From contig JAEDIG010000091.1 of the NCBI GenBank assembly GCA_016292545.1, positions 1 through 9,797 on the forward strand: a stretch of DNA of 9,797 nucleotides. Reading direction: 5' to 3'. Below are positions 1 through 5,704 of the stretch, in pieces. Numbering within the stretch: the stretch's first letter is position 1; every line of letters starts with the position of its first letter. Origin of the DNA: Bacteroidaceae bacterium. GTDB lineage: Bacteria; Bacteroidota; Bacteroidia; Bacteroidales; Bacteroidaceae. Under the pieces are notes generated by a model, which was not told the DNA's origin, did no database searches, and worked only from the letters and a program-made list of their open reading frames with translations. The translations under genes were made by a program, and so were the position numbers.

Positions 1-1
1 C

Positions 2-703
2 ATCCTCATCTGTAACCCCAACAACCCCACGGGTTACCTGTATACCCGCCGCGAGATGAACCAGATACGCGACATGGTGAAGAAATACGACCTGTATCTC
101 TTCTCCGACGAGGTGTACCGTGAGTTCATCTACACGGGAAGCCCCTATATCAGCGCATGCCATCTGGAAGGCATTGAGAACAATGTGGTGCTCATCGATT
201 CCGTGAGCAAGCGCTACAGCGAGTGTGGCATCCGCATCGGTGCACTCATCACCAAGAATGTGGAGGTGCGGCAGGCAGTGATGAAATTCTGCCAGGCGCG
301 CCTGAGCCCCCCATTGATAGGACAGATTGCAGCCGAGGCAAGCCTGGATGCTCCCGAGGAATACACCCGCGAGGTGTACGACGAATATGTGGAGCGCAGG
401 AAATGCCTGATAGATGGCCTGAACCGCATTCCTGGCGTCTACAGCCCCATTCCAATGGGTGCGTTCTATACGGTGGCCAAGCTGCCCGTAGACGATGCGG
501 AACGCTTCTGTGCATGGTGCCTCAGCGATTTCCAGTATGAAGGCGAAACCGTGATGATGGCTCCCGCAGCCGGCTTCTACACGACACCCGGAGCCGGGAA
601 GGACCAGGTGCGTCTGGCCTACGTGCTGAAGAAGGAGGACCTCACCCGTGCGCTGTTTGTGCTGCGCAAGGCGCTGGAGGCTTATCCGGGCTTGCAGCTC
701 TGA
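2..703 (+). CDS. PLP-dependent aminotransferase, class I/II (AspC-like), C-terminal part
   Basis: This is the last 233 residues of a fold-type I aminotransferase; the N-terminus lies before the window. The reading frame is open from base 2, upstream of the first visible ATG at base 56, so that ATG is internal. Visible motifs, numbered from base 2, are NPNNPTG at residues 5-11, SDEVY at 35-39 (Asp36 pairs with the PLP pyridine nitrogen), SVSKRYS at 67-73 with Lys70 as the expected Schiff-base lysine, the GIRIG segment with Arg78 for the cofactor phosphate, and VRLAYV near 205, whose Arg should bind the substrate carboxylate. Roles of these residues come from the family. The enzyme would move an amino group from an amino acid to a 2-oxo acid in the cytoplasm. 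The SKRYSECGIRIG form resembles aspartate-aminotransferase-like proteins, but the exact substrate cannot be read from sequence. The permease gene follows after 32 bp on the same strand, so co-transcription is plausible. Confidence 0.93.
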   Translation: MLICNPNNPTGYLYTRREMNQIRDMVKKYDLYLFSDEVYREFIYTGSPYISACHLEGIENNVVLIDSVSKRYSECGIRIGALITKNVEVRQAVMKFCQARLSPPLIGQIAAEASLDAPEEYTREVYDEYVERRKCLIDGLNRIPGVYSPIPMGAFYTVAKLPVDDAERFCAWCLSDFQYEGETVMMAPAAGFYTTPGAGKDQVRLAYVLKKEDLTRALFVLRKALEAYPGLQL

Positions 704-735
704 TGCTGTCTTTTTCCCTTTGACGCACATCTGGA

Positions 736-1977
736 ATGTTCACTTGGTTCATAGCAAAACGCCTGTTCCGCGACAACGACAATGTGAAGCGTGTGTCGCG
801 TCCGGCCATCCTTATTGCCACAATGGGGGTGGCTGTCGGTGTGTGCGTGATGATTGTGAGCGTGTGTGTGCTTCAGGGTTTCCAGCAGGAAATACGTGGC
901 AAGGTGATTGGTCTTGGAGGCCATATCCAGGTGGTCAACTATGAGACGCTCTACAAGACAGAGCCCTCTCCAATAGTGGTGGACGACAGCCTGGTGCACA
1001 CCTTGTCCAGTTTGCCGGGTGTGCGGCATGTGCAGCGTTTCTGTGCCAAACCGGGAATGCTGAAGACCGAGGACGCCTTCCGTGGGGTGATGTTCCGTGG
1101 GGTGGGAGAGGACTATGACACCACTTTCCTCCATCGCCATCTGGTGGCAGGCACGCTGCCCGTGTTCTCCGATACCGCTTCTGTCGGCCAGCTGCTCATC
1201 TCCAGCCGGCTGGCTTCGCAGCTCCATCTGGAGGTGGGCGACAGGGTGTATGCCTATTTCTTTGAACAGCATATCCGTGCCAGGCGTTTTGATGTGTCGG
1301 GCATCTTCAATACCAACATGTCGGATATGGACAACAATCTGGCATTCACCGGCATAGCTACTGTGCAGAACCTGTGCGGATGGGACCCCCTTCAGTTTGC
1401 AGGAGCCGAGGTGATGGTAGATGATTTCAACCGTTTGCCCCAAGTGTCGGCCCTGGTGGAAGGGGTGGTCAACCACACCCACGATGCCTATGGGGCCTAT
1501 TATTCTTCGCCCACCATCAGCGACCTCTATCCCAGCGTTTTCTCCTGGCTGGAACTGCTCGACACCAATGTGTGGGTGATACTCATCCTCATGGTGTGTG
1601 TGGCGGGTTTCACCATGATAAGCGGCCTCTTGATTATCATCCTGGAGCGTACAAATTTCATCGGTGTCATGAAGGCCATGGGGGCCACCAACACCCAGAT
1701 GCGACGCGTATTCCTCTGCTTTGCCGCCTTTATCATCGGCCGCGGTTTGCTCTATGGCAATCTGCTGGCCGCCGTGCTGATTTGGGCGCAGATGCAGTTC
1801 CATGTCGTCAGCCTCGACCCCCAGTCCTATTACATGGACACGGTGCCCATGACGGTTCATTGGGGCTATATGCTGCTCATCGATGTGTCTACGCTTGTCG
1901 TGAGCATGCTGGCATTGGTGGTGCCCAGCTACCTTATCTCACACATCCATCCTGCCCGCAGCATCCGTTTCGAATAG
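736..1977 (+). CDS. LolC/LolE-like FtsX-type ABC transporter permease
   Basis: This 413-residue inner-membrane protein has the LolC/LolE/MacB layout. A cytoplasmic N-terminal helix (residues 1-22, ending in KRVSRP) leads to a first membrane segment at about 24-48. A large periplasmic MacB-type domain spans about 50-272. Three more membrane segments lie near 278-303, 325-351 and 377-402. Between segments 2 and 3, residues 303-325 hold the family's cytoplasmic coupling-helix pattern (LERTNFIGVMKAMGA), where the ATPase docks. The C-terminus (SIRFE) is typical of the family. By homology it would help release lipoproteins from the inner membrane for transfer to the outer membrane, with a LolD-like ATPase. 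No ATPase gene is present here, so the partner must lie elsewhere. ATG 736 is the only good start, since an in-frame TGA lies at 721-723. No Shine-Dalgarno site is seen. The last 39 bp overlap the 3' end of prmA on the other strand. A non-Lol substrate cannot be excluded. Confidence 0.88.
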   Translation: MFTWFIAKRLFRDNDNVKRVSRPAILIATMGVAVGVCVMIVSVCVLQGFQQEIRGKVIGLGGHIQVVNYETLYKTEPSPIVVDDSLVHTLSSLPGVRHVQRFCAKPGMLKTEDAFRGVMFRGVGEDYDTTFLHRHLVAGTLPVFSDTASVGQLLISSRLASQLHLEVGDRVYAYFFEQHIRARRFDVSGIFNTNMSDMDNNLAFTGIATVQNLCGWDPLQFAGAEVMVDDFNRLPQVSALVEGVVNHTHDAYGAYYSSPTISDLYPSVFSWLELLDTNVWVILILMVCVAGFTMISGLLIIILERTNFIGVMKAMGATNTQMRRVFLCFAAFIIGRGLLYGNLLAAVLIWAQMQFHVVSLDPQSYYMDTVPMTVHWGYMLLIDVSTLVVSMLALVVPSYLISHIHPARSIRFE

Positions 1978-2808
1978 GATGGCTGTCCATTCGCTGTGTG
2001 TGGTTTGCCTCACGGGGTGCATTCCCAGTTCCGCCGCTTTCTGGCAGATGGCTATGGCATCCTGCTGGTAGAATCCGCTCAGCAGCATCATCCCCCCCTC
2101 TTTCAGCGTCTGGCGGAACAGGGGCATGTCGTGGAGCAGGATGTTGCGGTTGATGTTGGCTATGAGCAGGTGGCAGGTGGCAGGCTCATTCTCCAGCACG
2201 CTGCAATCCCCCAGTCTCACCTCGATGTCCGTGCAGTGGTTCAGGCGCATGTTTTCCTGGGCGTTGGCCACGCTCCGTTCGTCAATATCGTATGCCAGCA
2301 CGCTGGCGGCACCTCTCATCCTGCACAGGATGGCCAGGATGCCTGTGCCCGTGCCTGCGTCAATCACCCGCCTTCCCTCCATCGGGATTTCCGTGAGCAG
2401 CTGCAGGATCATGCTGGTTGTCTGGTGGCTTCCTGTCCCGAAAGTCATGCTGGCGTTGATGACAATGTCGTATGCCACATCTTCCTGGGCAGGGGTGCGT
2501 GTGTCGTGGATATGGATGTCGTTCCCTATCCGGATGGGGCGGAAACCCTCTTGCTCCCATGTGGCATTCCAGTCCTCGTCGGGCACGGCCTCCACCCGGT
2601 AGCCTATTTCCACGCCCTCGATGGGGAAAGCGGCCAGGCACAGGTCCACCTTGTCAGTGTCCAACAGGGAGCAGGGAATGAATCCTTGCACGCCGTTTTC
2701 CGTATAGGCAAACGAATCGAACCCGATGGCGGCAATCTCTTCGCTCAGCACATCGGCCAGAGCCTCGTTGAAGGGCTCAATATTGAAGGTAACACAATAG
2801 TATCTCAT
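1939..2808 (-). CDS. prmA: Ribosomal protein L11 methyltransferase PrmA
   Basis: This 289-residue SAM-dependent methyltransferase would trimethylate ribosomal protein L11 in the cytoplasm. The N-terminal ~100 residues match the PrmA substrate-recognition region, including a DEDWNATWEQEGFRPI stretch at 77-92. The catalytic domain shows MTFGTGSHQTT at 121-131, SAM motif I VIDAGTGTGILAI at 148-160, an acidic motif DIDERSV at 174-180, and LIANINRNIL at 215-224 in the position of the motif IV loop. The frame is open further upstream, to an ATG at 2943. I chose ATG 2806-2808 because it gives the usual PrmA length and N-terminus (MRYYCVTF), and because a -7 promoter box sits at 2830-2837, inside the possible extension. 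The extension is also AT-rich and low in complexity. The last 12 codons and stop overlap the convergent permease gene, and the recognisable PrmA core ends just before that overlap. Confidence 0.93.
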   Translation of the reverse strand: MRYYCVTFNIEPFNEALADVLSEEIAAIGFDSFAYTENGVQGFIPCSLLDTDKVDLCLAAFPIEGVEIGYRVEAVPDEDWNATWEQEGFRPIRIGNDIHIHDTRTPAQEDVAYDIVINASMTFGTGSHQTTSMILQLLTEIPMEGRRVIDAGTGTGILAILCRMRGAASVLAYDIDERSVANAQENMRLNHCTDIEVRLGDCSVLENEPATCHLLIANINRNILLHDMPLFRQTLKEGGMMLLSGFYQQDAIAICQKAAELGMHPVRQTTHSEWTAILFETDAAGRMDV

Positions 2809-2829
2809 AGAAAACAATGATATTTCATG

Positions 2830-2837
2830 CAAAATTA
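2830..2837 (-). promoter_or_regulatory. Predicted -7 box of the prmA promoter
   Basis: Read on the minus strand, the sequence is TAATTTTG, a full match to the Bacteroidota -7 consensus TAnnTTTG. It lies 21 bases upstream of the chosen prmA ATG, so the transcript leader would be only about 15 nt. No TTTG is seen at the expected -33 distance; a run of eight T's precedes the box instead. The box is a direct observation and its activity is inferred. Confidence 0.55.
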
Positions 2838-2889
2838 TACCAAAAAAAATTAATGAGAGGGTTTTTTCCCATGAAAATAGGGTAATCCC

Positions 2890-2921
2890 TTTGCATGTGT
2901 CGCGTAAAGATGCTAATTTTG
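2890..2921 (+). promoter_or_regulatory. Predicted Bacteroidota promoter (-33 TTTG, -7 TAATTTTG)
   Basis: TTTG at 2890-2893 and TAATTTTG at 2914-2921 both match the Bacteroidota primary sigma consensus exactly, with 20 bases between them, which is the usual spacing. Transcription would start near 2928, leaving a short A-rich leader of about 20 nt before ATG 2950. A-rich leaders without a Shine-Dalgarno site are normal in this phylum. This promoter should drive the aromatic-rich gene and possibly the two genes after it. Confidence 0.75.
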
Positions 2922-2949
2922 TGGTGTAAAACTCAAAAAACAAAAGGTT

Positions 2950-3966
2950 ATGACACGTAAATTCATGCTTATGCTGGCTGTCGCCATAATGCCGATGGCC
3001 TTACATGCCCAAACCGATGACATGTATTTTGTACCTTCCAAGACCCAGAAGGCCGAAAAGAAGGCCGTGGAGCCCGTAAGGACACCGGCACCAGAAGTCG
3101 AGGAAGCCGACTATCATAGTGGTTCGCTGCGCGATGTGGATGAATATAACCGTCGTGGCAGTCGTCAGGTGCTGGCGCGCCTGGATGGCGACACGCTGTA
3201 TGTGCAGTCGTCCGACACATTGCCCGAAAAGGAATACCTGGTGCGCTATCAGGACGAGGACTATTATGCCGACAATGAGTTCCGCGATGACTACTACTAT
3301 GCCAACCGGCTGCATCGCTATCATGGCTTCTACTATCACGACCCCTTCATGTGGGATGTATGTTTCGGATGGTACGACCCCTGGTATGATCCCTGGTATG
3401 GATGGTATGGCCCCTATTACCGTTTCGGCTGGTGTGCATGGGACAGCTGGGGATGGGGCTGGGGATACCATTACCCCGGATGGTGCCATGGATGGGGTCC
3501 TGGATGGCACCACGGCTGGGAACCCACTCCTCATCGTCCCTATCGCCCTGGCGGCAGCGCATTGGCCAACCGTGGCTATCGTGCGGGTTCAGGCCTGGCG
3601 GGCGGACAGAATGTGAGGGGCGGACGCGCTACCACCAGCACCGTCACGCGTTCTTCGGCCATGTCGGGATTGCGCTCCAGCCGCATGCTCAACAGCACGC
3701 GTGTGGCCACTGATGCCACCAATGTGCGTGTGCCTTCCCGCTCTGTCACTTCCCGTGGCGTGCGCGGAAACACATCCTCGCGTTCCTCTATGCCCACAAC
3801 CTCTTCCTCCTCGCGCTCCAGCCGTTCTATGCCCACCGTGAGCAGTTCTTCGCGTGGCAGCATGGGCAGCGGCTCATTTGGCGGCAGCATGGGCGGTTCG
3901 TTCGGCGGCAGCCGCAGTTCTGGCGGAGGCGGTGGAGCCAGCCGTGGCGGCCGTGGTGGCCGTTGA
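2950..3966 (+). CDS. Secreted Trp/Tyr/Gly-rich low-complexity protein of unknown function
   Basis: I do not recognise a characterised family. The 338-residue product starts with a clear Sec signal peptide (MTRKFMLMLAVAIMPMALHA, probable cleavage after Ala20, next residue Gln). Residues 21-60 are charged and Pro/Glu/Lys-rich. Residues 61-130 look more like a folded region (YNRRGSRQVLARLDGDTLYV) and end in an acidic Tyr/Asp-rich stretch. Residues 131-190 are extreme, with 14 Trp in 60 residues plus many Tyr, Gly and Pro, tandem DPWY repeats at 143-150, and Cys138, Cys162 and Cys179. Residues 200-338 are a Ser/Arg/Gly-rich tail with a repeated SMPT unit (280-283, 293-296), GGSMGGSFGG, poly-Gly and a GRGG end. 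No transmembrane segment follows the signal peptide. It is therefore likely periplasmic or surface-located, and the basic tail could bind polyanions. It has a strong predicted promoter and lies 68 bp before an outer-membrane protein gene. Confidence 0.85.
   Translation: MTRKFMLMLAVAIMPMALHAQTDDMYFVPSKTQKAEKKAVEPVRTPAPEVEEADYHSGSLRDVDEYNRRGSRQVLARLDGDTLYVQSSDTLPEKEYLVRYQDEDYYADNEFRDDYYYANRLHRYHGFYYHDPFMWDVCFGWYDPWYDPWYGWYGPYYRFGWCAWDSWGWGWGYHYPGWCHGWGPGWHHGWEPTPHRPYRPGGSALANRGYRAGSGLAGGQNVRGGRATTSTVTRSSAMSGLRSSRMLNSTRVATDATNVRVPSRSVTSRGVRGNTSSRSSMPTTSSSSRSSRSMPTVSSSSRGSMGSGSFGGSMGGSFGGSRSSGGGGGASRGGRGGR
3376..3399 (+). repeat. Tandem 12-bp repeat encoding DPWY twice
   Basis: Two adjacent 12-base units, GACCCCTGGTAT and GATCCCTGGTAT, differ at one silent position. 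They sit at the start of the Trp-rich block of the secreted protein. The following bases continue with shorter TGGTATGG-like units, which suggests the block grew by small in-frame duplications. Confidence 0.75.
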
Positions 3967-3985
3967 GCAATGGCGCATGTTCGCT

Positions 3986-4017
3986 TTTGGAGAAAGGAAT
4001 ATATATTTATTGACTTG
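3986..4017 (+). promoter_or_regulatory. Possible weak promoter before the OmpP1/FadL-type gene
   Basis: TTTG at 3986-3989 is followed, after the same 20-base spacing seen at 2890-2921, by TTGACTTG at 4010-4017, which matches four of the six fixed positions of TAnnTTTG. The 68-bp intergenic region is AT-rich, unlike the flanking genes. A closer -7 match, TATATTTA at 4002-4009, has poor spacing. The next gene may have its own promoter, but read-through from the upstream promoter is equally possible. Confidence 0.3.
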
Positions 4018-4034
4018 TAAATCAATGGAATATT

Positions 4035-5621
4035 ATGAATAGATTATTGTTTGCAACACTTTGTTGTGCCGTGGCCACACCGCTGATGGCACAAACCACA
4101 TACACCAATGCAGAACTGTCTTCCACCTCCGATGTCATCGGAACTGCCCGCTATGTGGGCATGGGTGGTGCCTTGGGTGCCTTGGGGGCCGACATTAGCG
4201 CCATCAGCAGCAACCCCGCAGCCATAGGTCTTTACAGGCGTGCCGATGTGGCATTGACCGCCGGAGGCCTTTGGCAGAAGAACAAACAGTATGAGGCGGA
4301 CAAGACCGGACGCGGCACCTTTGACCAGTTTGGCATCGTGGGTGCATGGAAGGTGGATGCGCCCAAGGTGCGCTATTTCAATGTGGGGTTCAACTATCAG
4401 AAGAAGTTCAATTTCTTCAATGCCTACTATGCCGACAATGGTGCACCCGGCGGGCTTTCGCAAGCCGACATGATGGCGGATCTGGCCAACAAGTTCTATA
4501 ACGAAGAGACCTTCCGCTATACCCTCTACGGAGCCATGTATGACGCATGGATCTATGACAACGACGATAAGGGCTTCTACAATGGCGTGAGTGCCGACAA
4601 GAACCGCTTCTCCAGCTATACGACAGGTTCGGTGCAGGCTTTCGACATCAATTTCAGCACCAATGTGCTCGACCGCTATTTCCTGGGCCTCACCATCGGA
4701 ATCGACAATGTGGAATACAACCGATACACCGAATATACCGAGGAGCGCACCCTGAACCATCTTATTGAAGGCATTCAGGATTACACGCTGGCATCGGAGC
4801 ATCACATCAGCGGCTATGGTGTGAACGTGAAGCTGGGAACCATCATCCGCCCCTTTGAGGACAATCCGTTCCGCATGGGGCTCACCGTGGAGACGCCCAC
4901 ATGGTACAAGCTCAAGTCGACGGTTCTCTACGACATCTATTCAAAGTACGACTCGGAAGGGAACTACAACCAGATTGGCTATTGCAAACTTCCGTCAGCG
5001 GATGACAACTATCTGGAATACAATCTGCGCACACCCTGGCGTGCCCGTGTGAGCATGGGAAGCACCATCGACCGCTTCTTTGCCTGGGGGTTGGAATATG
5101 AGTATGCCAACTATGGCAAGAACCACATGAGCTATCCCGGCTACGACACATGGGACGGCTTTTCGGCCTCCTCGAGCCCCGACCGCGAGATGAACAAGAT
5201 GAACAAGCGCACGTTTGAGGGACAGCACACCGTGAAGGGCGGTGTGGAACTCAATGTCACCGATGGGGTGGCCGTCCGCTTCGGCTACAACTACATCACC
5301 ACACCCTACAAGAAGAATGCCCGCCTGCAGCAGGACATAGACAGCTACGCCATGGATTATGTGGCAGGAACCGCCTACTCGAACCTCAGCGACGTGAACA
5401 TCATCACCTGCGGCTTGGGGTACCGCTACAAGAAGTTCTATGTGGACCTTGCCTATCGTTTCCGCCAGCAGAGTGCCGATGTGTATGCTTTCGACGACAG
5501 CTTCACTTCGTCTGACGACTTCGTGAGAGACAATCCCGAGTTGGCTTATAAGACCTTGCGTCCGGTGGATGTCAACCTCAACCGTCATAACATCACCTGC
5601 ACGCTGGGCTTCAAGTTCTAG
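4035..5621 (+). CDS. OmpP1/FadL/TodX-family outer-membrane beta-barrel protein
   Basis: This 528-residue protein has a Sec signal peptide (MNRLLFATLCCAVATPLMA, cleavage probably before Gln20). Its N-terminal region has the FadL-family pattern: GTARYVGMGGALGALGADIS (36-55) followed by SSNPAAIGLYR (58-68), where the NPA element belongs to the hatch segment near the barrel mouth. The rest is a long run of alternating aromatic/polar strands rich in Tyr, Asn and Asp. It ends in TCTLGFKF, with the terminal Phe expected of a beta-barrel recognised by the BAM machinery. FadL-family proteins carry hydrophobic compounds such as fatty acids across the outer membrane. Bacteroidota members are often labelled hemin receptor, but no haem-binding evidence is visible here, so the substrate is unknown. 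The two Cys in the signal peptide (10-11) lie in its hydrophobic core without a good lipobox, so it is not a lipoprotein. It sits between the aromatic-rich gene and the acyltransferase. Confidence 0.85.
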   Translation: MNRLLFATLCCAVATPLMAQTTYTNAELSSTSDVIGTARYVGMGGALGALGADISAISSNPAAIGLYRRADVALTAGGLWQKNKQYEADKTGRGTFDQFGIVGAWKVDAPKVRYFNVGFNYQKKFNFFNAYYADNGAPGGLSQADMMADLANKFYNEETFRYTLYGAMYDAWIYDNDDKGFYNGVSADKNRFSSYTTGSVQAFDINFSTNVLDRYFLGLTIGIDNVEYNRYTEYTEERTLNHLIEGIQDYTLASEHHISGYGVNVKLGTIIRPFEDNPFRMGLTVETPTWYKLKSTVLYDIYSKYDSEGNYNQIGYCKLPSADDNYLEYNLRTPWRARVSMGSTIDRFFAWGLEYEYANYGKNHMSYPGYDTWDGFSASSSPDREMNKMNKRTFEGQHTVKGGVELNVTDGVAVRFGYNYITTPYKKNARLQQDIDSYAMDYVAGTAYSNLSDVNIITCGLGYRYKKFYVDLAYRFRQQSADVYAFDDSFTSSDDFVRDNPELAYKTLRPVDVNLNRHNITCTLGFKF

Positions 5622-5670
5622 CTGCACGGGGAAGTATGTCCGGATTGCGTGGAGAAGGCGAATGCATGCA

Positions 5671-5690
5671 AGTAGAATAAAGTAGAATTA
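5671..5690 (+). repeat. Tandem 10-bp direct repeat upstream of the acyltransferase gene
   Basis: AGTAGAATAA is followed directly by AGTAGAATTA, with one mismatch. The pair ends 14 bases before ATG 5705, in the 83-bp AT-rich end of the intergenic region. No TTTG / TAnnTTTG promoter was found there. It could be a protein-binding site or chance; two short copies are weak evidence. Confidence 0.5.
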
Positions 5691-5704
5691 AAATATAGGT
5701 AACA

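Noticed and set aside
840..875. GT-rich alternating stretch considered as a Z-DNA-prone or regulatory repeat
   Set aside because: It lies within codons for Val/Cys/Ser of the first membrane segment of the permease and is irregular. Codon use explains it.
682..1860. A 392-codon open frame on the minus strand, opposite almost the whole permease gene
   Set aside because: The translation is His/Gln-rich with no recognisable domain, while the plus strand encodes a clear FtsX-type permease. GC bias at third codon positions explains the long antisense frame.
1996..2820. A 274-codon plus-strand frame opposite prmA
   Set aside because: It mirrors PrmA codons and shows no motif or signal peptide. PrmA on the minus strand has all expected catalytic motifs.
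3948..3962. Hairpin CGGCC-GTGGT-GGCCG just before the stop of the aromatic-rich gene, considered as a terminator
   Set aside because: It arises from the GRGG-coding repeats, has a 5-bp stem, and is not followed by a T-run.
4044..4805. Minus-strand frames of 253 codons (4044-4805) and 210 codons (4995-5627) opposite the FadL-type gene
   Set aside because: The barrel protein on the plus strand is continuous, has a signal peptide and ends with an aromatic residue. The antisense products are Ile/Val/His-rich with no domain pattern.
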